Shown here: positions 45,637 to 57,139 of the stretch, in pieces
How positions within the stretch are numbered: the first letter of the stretch is position 1
Layout of the letters: each line of letters opens with the position of its first letter
NCBI GenBank assembly: GCA_024195585.1
Contig: SWBL01000061.1
Location: 1 to 64,000, forward strand
DNA length: 64,000 nt
Source: Aureobasidium sp. EXF-3400
Lineage: Eukaryota; Ascomycota; Dothideomycetes; Dothideales; Saccotheciaceae
Direction: 5' to 3'
The notes under the pieces: generated by a model
Seen by the model: only the letters and a program-made list of their open reading frames with translations
Database searches by the model: none
What the model was told of the DNA's origin: nothing
Made by a program: the position numbers and the translations under genes

Positions 45637-47443
45637 ATGACACGATCAATATCACCGTCGTCGTCGAACACTTTGCCAAAGGAAAAATCGAGTGACGACA
45701 TCGCGTCAACATCCCCACAACAACCACCACCAGATGAGGAAGCCGCAGAGATAGCCAAAGAAAAGGAACAAGGTGATCCTTTTCTTGTAGGATGGGATCC
45801 AGGCGAGAGGAACTATCCAATGAACTGGTCGTCCGGATACAAGGCCTTCATTACTTTCGTACTAGGCATGCTCGCGTTGGCCGCCAGTCTTGGTTCATCC
45901 ATCATTTCACCCGCCGAACGACAAATTGCAGAGTACACTGGCATTTCTGGAGAGGTCGCAGTCTTGGTCATTTCTCTTTATATTATCGGTTTTGCGGTAG
46001 GCCCTCTCATCTGGGCTCCTACATCAGAAATCTGGGGACGTAAAGTCAGTATGTTGCCTGCAATGGTCGCCCTTGGTCTCTTCAGTATAGGCACCGCTGT
46101 TGGCAAGAATGCTCAGACTATCATGATCTGTCGTTTCTTCTCTGGCGTGTTTGGATCCGCTCCTGTTTCGAACGTCAGCGCTGCCCTCGGCGACATGTAT
46201 TCCGCCAAACCACGTGGTATGTTTCGACTGCAATCAAATCACAAGAATAATGCTGACTGTTTCCGAATAGGCACGGTACGTATCTGAGAGCACAGAACAC
46301 ATGAGCCAACAGTCACCAGTTGGTGTTTCGAATTCTGTCCCACAAGCTCTTTGTAAGGTGGAAGTCATGCTGACTGTACTCTTGTTTGATAGGCTGTAAC
46401 GTTCTACGCTGTAGCCGTCGTCGGCGGTCCTACTGTCGGTCCCATCATTGGTAGCGCGCTTACCGTCACCATTGGTTTCAGATGGCCGTCGTATATTCTC
46501 GCCATCTGGGTTTTCGCCGTCACCGTACTCGCCTTTTTCTTCCTACCAGAAACATACTCTCCTGTTCTCTTGAAGAAGAAAGCACAGCGTCTACGAAAAG
46601 AGACTGGCGATTCACGATGGCATCATCCTCACGAGGACGTCAAGCTGGATGTCAAATCAGTGGTTACGAAGCACCTGGCAAGACCCATTATCATGCTCAC
46701 GACAGAACCGATGGTTACCTGCATTGCCTTCTACGCGTCGTTCGTGTATGGAATTCTCTACATGACCCTCGAGGTATTTCCCATCGTGTTCGAGCAGAAC
46801 AGAGGATGGCCTTTGATCACAAGCACATTACCCTTCCTCGCACTTTTCGTGGGAGTATTGTTCGCTGTTCTGATCAATCTGGCCAACCAGCCGCGGTACG
46901 CTCGTGCTGTTGACGCCAATAAAGGCAGACCTGTAAGTTGAAATTTGCCTTACCGTCCTATTATTCCTTCAGGCTACGCTGCTTATATCATGCTCATGAG
47001 AACAAAATGCTAACTACATCCCACCACAGGTACCGGAGGCAAGGCTACTGCCGATGTGCGTTGGTGGCGTTCTCTTTACCATCGGCTTGTTCTGGTTCGG
47101 CTGGACTGCCGATCCATCTATCCCGTGGCCCTCTTGTGTCGTTGCAGCAGCTTTCATAGGAGCAGGCTTCAACATCATCTTCCAGCAATGTATCAACTTC
47201 CTCGTTGATACGTATTTGCTCTACGCGGCGTCGGCGGTCTCGGCCAACACGTTCTTGCGCAGCATAATCGCAGGAGGCCTTCCACTCGCTGCTAGACCGA
47301 TGTTCAATAATCTGGGGGTTGGACCGGCGATGAGCATCCTTGGTGGAGTCGCTGCATTAGCCTTGCCTGTGCCTTTTATCTTCATGAAATACGGAATGAA
47401 GCTCAGGAAGATGTCAAAGTTCGCTCCAGTGAATGAGAACTGA
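45637..47443 (+). CDS. MFS transporter, DHA1-type drug:H+ antiporter family
   Basis: Four exons (45637-46216, 46271-46275, 46393-46932, 47030-47443) code for 512 aa with 12 predicted membrane helices. After a Ser/Pro/Glu-rich cytosolic N-terminus come GDPFLVGWDPGERNYPMNWS, the family's pre-TM1 motif, and motif A after TM2 (PLIWAPTSEIWGRK). TM5 holds the antiporter motif VGGPTVGPIIGS. The 5-nt exon GCACG is needed to join the end of exon 1 (AKPRG) to AVTFYAVAVVGG, restoring RGTAVTFYAV. Similar fungal proteins export drugs, polyamines or toxins. No biosynthetic cluster lies nearby, so the substrate is unknown. It might belong to the DHA1 polyamine/multidrug branch rather than being linked to a metabolite. 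Confidence 0.88.
46271..46275 (+). other. 5-nt microexon in MFS transporter gene
   Basis: GCACG lies between an intron of 54 nt (46217-46270, GTATGT to GAATAG) and one of 117 nt (46276-46392, GTACGT to GATAG). It completes the Gly codon and adds Thr, giving RGTAV, conserved in this MFS family. Reading through either intron hits stops. Confidence 0.8.
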
Positions 47444-47645
47444 GGCGTTATTTGATTGCTTGACTCGGATTATGGTCCGGGGTCGTGAGTCTTTTTGCTT
47501 GGTATCTAACTCAAAAGCGCTTTAGGGATCCTGACTCAACAAAATCGCAACAAATTCATAAAAATCAGAAAGCAGTCGAGAAGTTCTCACTTCACTTTTA
47601 CACGAAAGCAATTTAGCATATCTATCTCATAGCATCAGCGTCATC

Positions 47646-48449
47646 ATGTACATGATAGTTCCTCCTATTGACTTCCAAACGCGATGCATACCGGAGAAAC
47701 AAAAGACGAGACCTCGGCCGTCAAGCATAGCTGCCTACAGTAAGAACACTGTTCCGAGCTTATACCGAGAGTCGTCGTCTTCCTCGCCATTTGATTGTCT
47801 CGCCCAGCTCGAAGAGACAAGAAGTATGGCCTCAAAAACACAAGACAAGATACGACTTTTATGGATTACTTCGACCCATGATACATCACCTGCACGGTCA
47901 ACATTACCAAGTCCAGATCTGAAAGACAAGTCGGATCCTACTTTTCGACGCCTGCAGCGCCTGATTCGCAACTTCAACCAATCTCTGGACTCGTGGATCA
48001 GTACCAATCTGAAGTTCGAGTACAGTGGCACCTTCAAACTCGACATCGCAACCACCATCATCAAACACGAACGGAAGTGTCTAGCGCATTTCCTCGAGGA
48101 ATGGGAAGATTTGGAACCATGTTTGCAGCATTCACTGTTTGTCAAATTCACATGGTCAAAAGAAGTTTATGATTTGCTCGAATTGGTAGTTGATACTCTA
48201 CATCGGCTGCAGAATCAAGTGGATGAGATACACCACAGCGTTTATGAGTTTTTGGAGCCGCAGAGGACTTCAAGGATACATCCTATGCAATCTGCCTCGG
48301 CAGCTACAAGTGCTAGCAACGGCTTGGAAACATATGAAACACCCTCAGGCTTGCGAAGACGTAGCAGAAGGTCAGCTCAAAGTTCGCTCAAGGCATCAGG
48401 TCCTCGAGAAGGTGGACTTTTGCTGGATGAGAGGACAAGCATGAGATGA
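47646..48449 (+). CDS. hypothetical protein, helical
   Basis: This is a 267-aa uninterrupted frame. I do not recognise a family. The N-terminal 70 residues are Ser/Arg/Pro-rich. The middle (about 95-205) is predicted helical: DPTFRRLQRLIRNFNQSLDSW, HERKCLAHFLEEWEDLEPC, VYDLLELVVDTLHRLQNQVDEIHHSV. The C-terminus is basic and Ser-rich. A later ATG gives MASKTQDKIRLLW, a shorter possible start. Coherent amino-acid use supports a real gene but expression is unproven. Confidence 0.55.
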   Translation: MYMIVPPIDFQTRCIPEKQKTRPRPSSIAAYSKNTVPSLYRESSSSSPFDCLAQLEETRSMASKTQDKIRLLWITSTHDTSPARSTLPSPDLKDKSDPTFRRLQRLIRNFNQSLDSWISTNLKFEYSGTFKLDIATTIIKHERKCLAHFLEEWEDLEPCLQHSLFVKFTWSKEVYDLLELVVDTLHRLQNQVDEIHHSVYEFLEPQRTSRIHPMQSASAATSASNGLETYETPSGLRRRSRRSAQSSLKASGPREGGLLLDERTSMR

Positions 48450-48980
48450 AGCCACTTCGAGTTGAAGGAGGATGTAAGATGACGGGAAGGAGGATAGCGA
48501 GCCGTCACGCGGGAAAGAGGATAGATTGAGTTTTGGATGGACTGATGAGGCGAGTCTGATGAGATGTATCTTGGGAAGACGACATGAATCGGATTGGCGG
48601 AAGGGTAGAACCTCACAGTGTTCAAAAATATGCAACTTCCATAAGGTACACGCTATGAAAAGACACAATCTTATTCAGAGACAGATGCTATCCATGGAGA
48701 GTCCATATTTTGTTGCTTCTCAGTGGGAGCTGTCCGGTTTCCTGGTAGTATCATGCATTTCTACAGCTATACGCGCGAATATCGAGATGCGATCTTTTGG
48801 TATCATGAATCTATCCAGAAGAACTCCCAAATATGCCACAACCCAGATTCTATCTGCCAACAGAAAAAGAAAGTACGGAAACAAGTAGTCTAGAAAAAGA
48901 AAAAAAGAAAGAAAAAAAGAAGCCCATGCTCTGATACATAACCAAATTCTCAAACTCCACCAAGATATACCTCCATGTGT
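48450..48980. other. convergent intergenic region with A/G-rich tract
   Basis: About 530 bp lie between converging genes. A purine tract (about 48892-48921, mostly A with G) stands out, and it could form the 3' end signals of either gene. No gene is seen. Confidence 0.4.
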
Positions 48981-51738
48981 CTAAACAGAAGCGGTGAATG
49001 ACCGTAAGTATGGAGAGCGTACAGCGCCACCAATGTTCTGAGGACTCGGCATTGCAACATAGAAGTTCTGGAAGGTCTTACGGAGTGTCTTCGTGATCTT
49101 CTTGCGTGCATTTTTGCTCAATGGCTGGGTTCTTTGAACGTTCTTTTGCACACCTCTGGGCTGGGATGTGCTGCGTGATTTGCTCTTTGACTTTGATCGG
49201 GTTCGTCTTCTTGCTCGCTTCTGGGATGCTGACGGGCTATGAGAACCACGACCCGTAGATGCCGGTGCGGATGAGCCGCGAGCGGGGTGTGATGCTGATG
49301 GTGATAGTCTTCTGGTAGCAGCACTTGGAGCAGCGGCGGCAGCGGCTCCTGCAGCTGGAGGTGGAGGTGGGCCACGATCGCCATCGGCATCTTCTCCCTC
49401 GTCCATCTCCTCACCTTCTTCCTTGTCATCTTCTTCTTCCTCTTCTGCAGTCTCGGTTGTGTCTGCGACATGTCCATCCTCGGGGTCGTCGTGCAGATCC
49501 CCGTCCCGGAGATCAGTGTTTTCCTCATCTCCGGGTTGAAGACGCGTGAGTGCTGGGATAGGTATACCACTGCCCAGAATTGGATGTCTATGCATTTCTC
49601 CCAAAGCCGGCAAAGTGATGGGTCCGGCTCCGACTGGTGTTAACGCTGTCCAATGTCTTGCATTCATGTAGTTTGCAATATGGATCTGGCGTGCGCTATC
49701 GTTCTGTGGCTGACCTCTCACATACCTGTTCCATGTGATTGTACCATCAGGACTGTACTGAGGAGAGTACATGAAGATCTCGATGTCCAATGCGTCGGCG
49801 ACTACTTGGAGCATATCAGAATCACCTGCATTCAGTGTCAGTGCGCATATAATCATTTGGCATGTTCAGAAGCGTACCCATTCGCCTGTTGATGATACGG
49901 TCCTCCAGTCTTGTGTTATCATCGTCGAGGCTTCCTTGTTGCAAGGCCGTGTAGAGTCTGTGTCTTGACTGGCGTGCCGGATTTGTAGTGCCCTCTTCAG
50001 GATGCATAACTGCATTCCAGAGATCACGCACTCGGTCGTTGACGGGATATTGCTCTGCAACACGTCTACCTGGTGCTCTTTCCCTTCCGATCCAGTTCAA
50101 TTGAACAGCGTTCCACATGCAACGGAGTCCAGTTGGGGAGACGTTCACCTGGGTAAATCTTTGGGTTTGACCACCATCTGTGACTGTGATCTCCTTCTGG
50201 CGCACGAGCTTGCTATCTTCAGCCTTCAGATCAATTGTTTTGTCCGATCTTGTACGTCTCTTTGTAACGTCCTTTTTGCCGCCTTTCTTGCCATCCTTCC
50301 ATCCATCTTTGGTTGGTGAGGTTCCAGCTTCCTTACCACTCTTCTTGCCATCCTTAGGAGAGGCAGTGGCCCCTTTACTGCCGCTCTTGCCATCCTTTGG
50401 CTTGTCTTTTCCTTTTCCGTCAGTCTTGAGGTCGTCGTATGGACCGGTAGCGTCGTCACTATCGTCACCACCGTCGTCGTCTTCCTCAGTATCGACTGGA
50501 GCTTCGATGTCGCCAAGAGCAGAGATAATGTTCTTGATGGCTTCCTGCGACAATCCATACATGCGTTGTTTGCCTGAAAGCTCATAAATGAGTATAGCCT
50601 TTTCCAGGTTCCAGAGATCTCCAGCAGTACTGAGACCGTACTGTTGACATTTCTTGACAAGGTCATCACGAGCAGGTGCAGGGGCAACCGAACCATGGCG
50701 ATTGTAAAGATCGATCAGCTCCCGGAGTGTAAGGCCGTGATTATCCCACTGTTTGTCAAGAGTTCTGGTCAACTTGGGGGATTCTCCTCTGGCTTCTGCT
50801 GCCGCCTTTGCCTTTTTGGCGCGTTTTGATGGATGTTTTGCAAGACTCACGTCATGAGGATGTTGAACTCTCCTTTTGGCCAGTTCGTCTCCAAACTCTC
50901 TCTCCAGCAGCTTTACAACGGTTCCGAGTTGCTTCGCTGTTACGTATTTTTTACCATCTGGGAAGTTTTTGGACTTCTACGATCGCGCAAACGGTCAGCG
51001 TTTTTTTTATGTGAGGATGGCACTCTGTCTGTGGCTAGGAGCCAGAACCCGCAGCTGCCATGATGCAAAAATCCATCTGCAATAAACGGAGACACATACC
51101 TTTACACGCTTCTTTTCTGCGATCGGATCAATTTCCTCATCATCTTTGATTTCCTTGTTCTTTTGTCGCTTTTCGTGGCGTGTCTCGTCGCTCTTGTGCT
51201 CTGGGATGTCAAGCTCTGGAATGACTTTTTCCTTCGAATACTTCGTGAGCTTTTCGCTGCCAAGTGTACGAATAGCTTCTTCTATCTCGTCAAGGCGGTC
51301 ATCGCAGCGTTGGCGCAGACGTTGCGTCGAAGCCCAGTCCTCATCAGGCATGTCTTCGTCTTCATCGTCGGGCTCGTGACCCTTGACGGGTTCGACATTG
51401 AAAGCCAGGTCCTTGACGAGGTCTCTGAGATACGCCTCCAGCTTTACTTTCCTGCCGGTCTTTGGGGAGAGTTTTGGTTTCTTTGGTCTTCTGGTTCTTG
51501 GTGGAGAGCGGTCGTCTTCTTCTTCGTCTTCCTCGTCTTCCTCATCAGCACGCTTTCTTTTGTCACCTGTCGCTGGAGTAGTTGGCTTCGCGGGACTAGG
51601 AGATTTGGCTGTTGCAGTCTTCTTCCTGCCATCCTTAACAGAAGATCCGTCGACAGCGTCAGCCGTCCCATCGTCGGCCTTTGCTTGCTTGGACGGTACT
51701 TTGCCGCCCTTGTCGTTCTTCTTGCCCTTGGGAGGCAT
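48981..51738 (-). CDS. large OTU-like candidate cysteine protease with charged low-complexity regions
   Basis: Three exons (51100-51738, 49878-50976, 48981-49825) code for 860 aa, in frame throughout. The N-terminal third is Lys/Glu/Asp-rich and disordered, with a KSKNFPDGKKYVTAKQLGTV segment after intron 1. A Gly/Lys/Asp repeat-like run (KDGKKSGKEAG, KDGWKDGKKGGKK) follows. The candidate catalytic domain (about residues 490-650) has GLRCMWNAVQLNW with a Cys near 499, SDMLQVVADALDIEIFMYSP and IHIANYMNARHWTALTP with a His near 638. This Cys...(L/V)-A-x3-x-x-I-x-v-(Y)...H-W order is that of OTU deubiquitinases, although the usual D-G-N-C start is replaced by GLRC. The C-terminus is Pro/Ala/Ser/Arg-rich and ends basic. 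The call as OTU rests on motif pattern only. Confidence 0.65.
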
Positions 51739-54155
51739 TGTCGAGAGGTTACTGGTAAGGGAGAGACGTATGTGTGATGTAAGCAGAAAAAAGAGTACAG
51801 AGTGTTATTCTGAAACAGTTGATTTGAATAGAGAGCTGGAGAGAGAGCTCTGGTTATTCGTGCGTCTACATTGTCAGGACAATAAGAGTCGCAAGTTATT
51901 GTCCTTTCGTGAGTTGATCATGTCAATACCGGATCCGGCCATATAGTATTCGTTTGACGACAATAGCAAAAATTCTCACTTTGCATTTCCGCAACCGGCA
52001 CTTCATTGTGCGATGAGAGTCTCAGTAGCTTGCTGGTAGATGAGACCAATGTAAGACATCGTCTCGACGCAAATGTTTCTTTGTGCAAGAGCGCGTGTGA
52101 AGATGATGAATTTTGGCTTGGACGGAGAACGTGGTATTCGCATTGCCATGGTGGTGTGGCTTGGGAGACACGCAGGATGGTACATAGCCGATGAACAGAG
52201 ATTTGAGTCTACACAGTCAGTTGCTCAAGTGAAGACCTTTTCTGAGTAGCTGTCATTTCTTCCGCATCTGGCAATTATAATCGTGATGTTGATGGAGAGT
52301 GACCTTCGTGCAAGGTGTCTTTCGACAATTACTATAACAATTCTCGCATGCTGCGCTTCCCGATAATCAAACCATTTCCAGCAGCTATCCATGAAGGAGA
52401 TCCCTGGAACGAGTCAATTTTTCTCACAATTAGTAGTATGTAGTGACTTCAGGACCGCAAGATGGATACTCGGAAGCCTATTTGAGAGTAGAACACAACA
52501 TTGATCTTTAATCTTCAGGCTGCGATCCGTCATTGTATCACAGTCTTGATGATGTTAGTATTAGCAAACATTTCTTGTTGCTGATATTGAGCCTCAACTT
52601 GGCGCAAGTGGTTCATGCGCACGATCCAACACCAAAATACGTGATACAAAGACGTGTACTTCCCATTTCCATGGCGATCCTGCAATGCATAATTCAACTG
52701 TCCTGCATCATCTATTTTTAAAAAGATTGTTGCATATTCGGGATGACTGAGCCACAAACTATTGTCTGTTCTACACCGCTTTGCCACTCGCTCGAGCATA
52801 GGTGAGGCCAGTGAGTGCGACTCGTTGAGAAGTCATGATAAAAATGACAGCTACGCGTTATAACGGTAGGAGGCTTCCCCGAACTAGACCCATCACTATA
52901 TCGTGCGCGGAGCACAGCACCCGTTGTGCAAGGCGGCAGAAGTATCCACCAGCGATCGTCATACAAAGGGGGAAGAACCCAGTTGTGATGCAGAAAGCGG
53001 AAATAAGTGGCTGAGCACACGCGGCAGGCAACAAAACAAAGAACAAAAGAAACAAACCATCATTGAACGTGCCTACTTTTTGTAAGAGGACCCCACTTGT
53101 AAAGTGCTGTAGGATCGGGTGTGCGGGTTCTGGATCCAGGAGGGCTAAGGAGAAGGTGAATAATGTGCCGACCAGAGTTTAAGCAATGGCCACGGATGCG
53201 GCGCAAGGGACAAAACGAACGGACGCAGCAGACTTGCATGAGCCAGACTTGACACCCGTGACCCTTTAAAGGCTTTTTCATGACGACGGGTCGCCTTGGA
53301 CACCAACTAAGATGCCTTGTTCTTGCGGTCAACAAGGACGAAGGGAAACTGAATCTCACGATAGCCGTTGCAGCAATCGTAATACTCGTCGGTGTGCTTG
53401 TCATGGTATTCACATGATAGCTATCAGGTGGCCAGAAGATCGACTTGATCTTCACTGGGGACTTGCCCCGTGATGTCTGTGCGCTGAGACTTGCCTGTTC
53501 CTGGCACGCTAAGGTGAACAAGCCTTTAATTCCCCTGGAACTGATTGGAACGGGCATCTGTGATGAAGCCAAACAGGACGTCGCAAGTACAGGAGAGAGG
53601 CAGCCGTGTCGTCAGACATCGTTTATTTTTCATGTTGCTGACACACGCACGCCCTGCCACATGCACAGCACGGGCAGGTGCAGCGAAGACGGTGATGCTT
53701 CTGGCGCCAATCGCCTCGGCAGACGCTGCAACGCTCCTGCCTCAAGAAAACCCATAAGTTAACCCCTGTGTCTGTCTGAGCCTTGACCATTGGCCGAAGG
53801 GTTTTATCTTGTCCTTGCTCCTGCTAAGACTGCTTCTCCTCCGTCTTACAACTCAATCCAACCTCTTTTACATCTCTCGCTGGTTAGATACACGCCGAGC
53901 TCTGGTCTCGTATTGCTGAGCAATTAAAGCTTCTCTACCAACATTCCTCTGCTGGACAAGTACCTTCATCTCTCCGAGCATTCCGCTTTCAGTCAACATT
54001 CCATTCGACTTACCTAGCAACAACATCCGAACCCAGCATTGCCAATCAAACAACTTTCCATATAGGTATCCTGTGAATACCCCCAGTGTGTTCTCTGGTC
54101 ATTGGCGGCGATCGAACCTGGTACCGGAACATTATCTCGACATACCTAGCACATC
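51739..54155. other. gene-poor region OTU-like gene / EXG1
   Basis: This 2.4-kb stretch between divergent genes carries only short frames on both strands (for example 53060-53572 minus and 53445-53762 plus), which overlap one another and lack motifs. It should include both promoters. The EXG1 5' region (53760-54155) is pyrimidine-rich. No RNA gene is recognised. Confidence 0.45.
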
Positions 54156-55512
54156 ATGTTCTTCAGACACACAATTGCCGTATTGAGTGCGGCAGTGGCT
54201 GCATTCGCTGCACCTCAGTAAGAAAACTCGAAATGAACCGATATGTATTTGAGCTGACCACCTGAGTGTAGCAGTAAGCGTGCCAATGGCTTCAACTGGG
54301 GCAACGAAGTCATGCGTGGAGTGAATATCGGTGGATGGCTGGTCCTCGAGCCGTAAGTCGAGCTTAGCTAAAGCATCACAGCGTTGTTCTAACATGTGTA
54401 GGTGGATCACTCCCTCAATCTTCCAGGCCTACCCCATGTCAGAAGGCATTGTCGATGAATACACTCTTGGCGAGAAGCTCGGCCAAGATGCTGCATACAA
54501 CGTCTTGAAGCCTCACTGGGACTCCTGGGTGCAACTTGCCGATTTCCAGAAGATCGCAAGTTCCGGTTTCAACGTCGTGCGTATTCCTATTGGCTATTGG
54601 GCATACGACAATGCCAACAGCCCTTACGTTTCCGGAGCAGCTCCATACATGGATCAAGCCATCGATTGGGCAAGACAGACTGGACTGAAGGTTATTGTTG
54701 ATTTGCACGGTGCCCCTGGCTCCCAGAACGGTTTCGACAACTCTGGCCAACGTACAAACAACATCGACTTCCAGCAAGGAGACAACGTGCAGCGCACTCT
54801 GGCTGTTCTCCAAACCATCCAGAACAAGTATGCCGATTCCTCCTATGATGACGTTGTCGCTGGAATCGAGCTTCTCAACGAGCCTCTGTCCTCAGTATTG
54901 AACCTGGACGACCTCAAGCAGTTTGAGCGCAACGGCTTCGGTCAGCAGCGCACAGTCTCACAGTCTCGCGTGGTCGTCATTCAAGACGGTTTCCAACCCC
55001 CTAGCTCTTACAACGGCTGGTTGACTCCCAAGGACAACAATGCTCAGAACGTCGCTCTCGACCATCACGAATATCAAGTCTTCACCGACGAACTCGTCGC
55101 CATGCAGCCCTGGCAGCACCGTCAATATGTCTGTAACAACGTCAAGCAATACTCAGGTGCCGACAAGTGGACTTTCGTTGGCGAGTGGTCGGCAGCTATG
55201 ACTGATTGTGCCGCTGCTCTCAACGGCTACGGCATCGGTGCTCGCTACGACGGCACGTACCCTGGCAGCAGCTACGTCGGTTCTTGTGGCAGCATCAACT
55301 TCATCGACCAGTGGTCCCAGACTCTCAAGGACGATACCCGCGGATACATCGAGGCCCAGATGGAAGCATTCGAGGCCAACACCATCGGCTGGATCTTCTG
55401 GAACTTCAAGACCGAGGCATCGCCCGAGTGGGATGCCTTCCGTCTGATCGACGCTGGCGTCTTCCCTCAGCCTCTGACCAGCAGAAAATTCAGCCAGATC
55501 TGCTCTTCTTGA
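54156..55512 (+). CDS. secreted glucan 1,3-beta-glucosidase, GH5 (EXG1-like)
   Basis: The enzyme trims beta-1,3-glucan in the cell wall and releases glucose. Three exons (54156-54217, 54272-54352, 54402-55512) code for 417 aa. A signal peptide (residues 1-19) is followed by a dibasic SKR site for a Kex2-like protease just before ANGFNWGNEV. GH5 motifs are VNIGGWLVLEPW (rebuilt across intron 2), IPIGYW, LHGAPGSQNG, the acid/base Glu in LLNEP (about residue 207) and the nucleophile Glu in VGEWSAAMTD (about residue 307). The family length is near 400-420 aa. It is a secreted or wall-bound enzyme, and neighbours do not suggest a pathway. Confidence 0.93.
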
Positions 55513-55956
55513 AACGACTGCGTCGTTCAGAAACACTGGATCTGTGTATGACCGCCCAGAATAAAGGACGTATACCATCCCAGAACATATGCATACAAGC
55601 GCAGGAGCGAGGCGACATGGTGTATGGGTTGCCTATTTCGTGTTGCTGTCTTCCCTCGCTTGTTTTTCTTCCTTGCTCGTTTAAGCATGCCTCAATACCC
55701 TTCTTGTGGTCTATTTTCTCCATATTTTGCTGGTAGAAATAATCGTATTGCATAAATTCTTGACCATACACCTTTTTCAGATGTGATCTTGATAATGTTG
55801 TGCCTGTGTTGATGCCACCTGTGTTGTCGATTGTGAAAGTCCAGTGATGCTCAAGTGTCGTCTTTGTCGTCTTTGTCGAGTTTTGGAGCCGTCTAAGCAT
55901 GCAGCTTGCAAAACATGAAGTCCAAGTATTGAGCTTCGTTGAAGAGATAAAGTTGA
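55513..55956. other. convergent intergenic region EXG1 / OXLD1-like
   Basis: About 440 bp lie between converging genes; 3' UTRs are expected. A short direct repeat GTCGTCTTTGTC near 55858-55880 is visible. No gene is seen. Confidence 0.4.
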
Positions 55957-56550
55957 TCACCACTCGAAAGCCCCAGGGACTTTACACCTTTCCAAGTCCT
56001 CACCTTCCCTGCCTGGCTCTTCTCCATTCTCACTGTCGTGCTCAGTCGTAGTTCTCAACCCCACACACTCCTTCCACACCTTCAACTCCTGCGCATATAA
56101 ATCCATGACGCAAGGGTCACAGCTGCTGCCGCAACAATCTCCCGCTGGTGGCTTGACAGGTTTCGTAGGAGATGTTGCAGCAACAAGGAGAGCAGTCTCT
56201 CGAATCGGCGCCGGACGAGCTTTTAGCAGTTTTGTGAGGGTTGGAGAGTGAGATTTTAGTGTTGCTGTTGAGATGGTGGGTTGTGAGGGTGGTGGTACTG
56301 TCATTTTTTTCTGATTGTTTTGATGGGATCTTGGATTGCAGATGAATCCTTTGACGGTTTTGTTGGCAGACAGGAGGACAGACGGGACTTTTGATGCTAA
56401 GATGGTGGGATAGAGGTTGGTTGTACTCATGTATTTCAGAGGTTGCTCTCGGCTACTGATATCGGGTGTTATCGGATTTGATGCTTCAGACATGACCCTG
56501 GCCTCCTTTTTCAGCATGATTATCTTTACACTATAGCGACCACGACTCAT
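55957..56550 (-). CDS. oxidoreductase-like (OXLD1-type) domain protein
   Basis: This is a 197-aa uninterrupted frame from the first ATG (MSRGRYSVKII); later ATGs at 56517 and 56493 are alternatives. The small family domain is at the C-terminal half: PPAGDCCGSSCDPCVMDLYAQELKVWKEC, with the DCCGxxCxxCVxDxY pattern of the Oxidored-like family (human OXLD1). Such proteins are mostly mitochondrial and uncharacterised. The N-terminus is basic and Ser/Thr-rich, so it could be a targeting sequence. The C-terminal end (EDLERCKVPGAFEW) also fits the family. The exact start is uncertain. Confidence 0.78.
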   Translation of the reverse strand: MSRGRYSVKIIMLKKEARVMSEASNPITPDISSREQPLKYMSTTNLYPTILASKVPSVLLSANKTVKGFICNPRSHQNNQKKMTVPPPSQPTISTATLKSHSPTLTKLLKARPAPIRETALLVAATSPTKPVKPPAGDCCGSSCDPCVMDLYAQELKVWKECVGLRTTTEHDSENGEEPGREGEDLERCKVPGAFEW

Positions 56551-56586
56551 CGAGTGGCTCGGAACTAGCAAATAGCGTTTTTGCAA

Positions 56587-57139
56587 GCTCAGGCTTGGAG
56601 CCGGATATCAAATCTGCTCGTTGTTTACTGTACATTTGACCTTCATGCAAATTTGCGCCTCAGATCAGTTGAATGGGCTGATGGGCTTGGACTCGTATCT
56701 GGTCCATCGCTGGAAGTATTAAACCAAACACATGTTCGAATGCGATGGAGATACTGTTGCAGATCGTGGTCATATGCAAAGAGATCAAGCCGCAGAACAG
56801 CTAGAGACGAACACGATTTGATCTGAAGAAACTTCGTTTTGCTAAAGTTACATAAAAGCGGTTGGGTGAGGCTACTTTCTAGAGAAGATGAACCAATTGT
56901 GATACTGTAGAAGGAAACCAATTTGATCTCGTGAAAACCCAACCATCAAAAGGAAAGAAAACTCCCGTGTTATGCGTGTGAAAATACTTCTTCCGCTTTT
57001 CTTGCGCGCTGATTCTGCGTCCTCTTTCGTGGCGCGATGCTTTTGTTGTCCTTGGACGGACTCATTGAGAGCAATTGACGCCCTTCTATCAATTGTACTG
57101 TCTTCTGTTTCGTTGAACTGGAACATGCTGTCAATGTCC
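56587..57139. other. intergenic region OXLD1-like / RPB2
   Basis: About 550 bp lie between two minus-strand genes, holding the RPB2 3' UTR and the promoter of the OXLD1-like gene. Frames here have no motifs. Confidence 0.4.

Noticed and set aside
53060..53762. Overlapping open frames on both strands (170 and 105 codons)
   Set aside because: They overlap each other on both strands and match no family, so coding is not supported.
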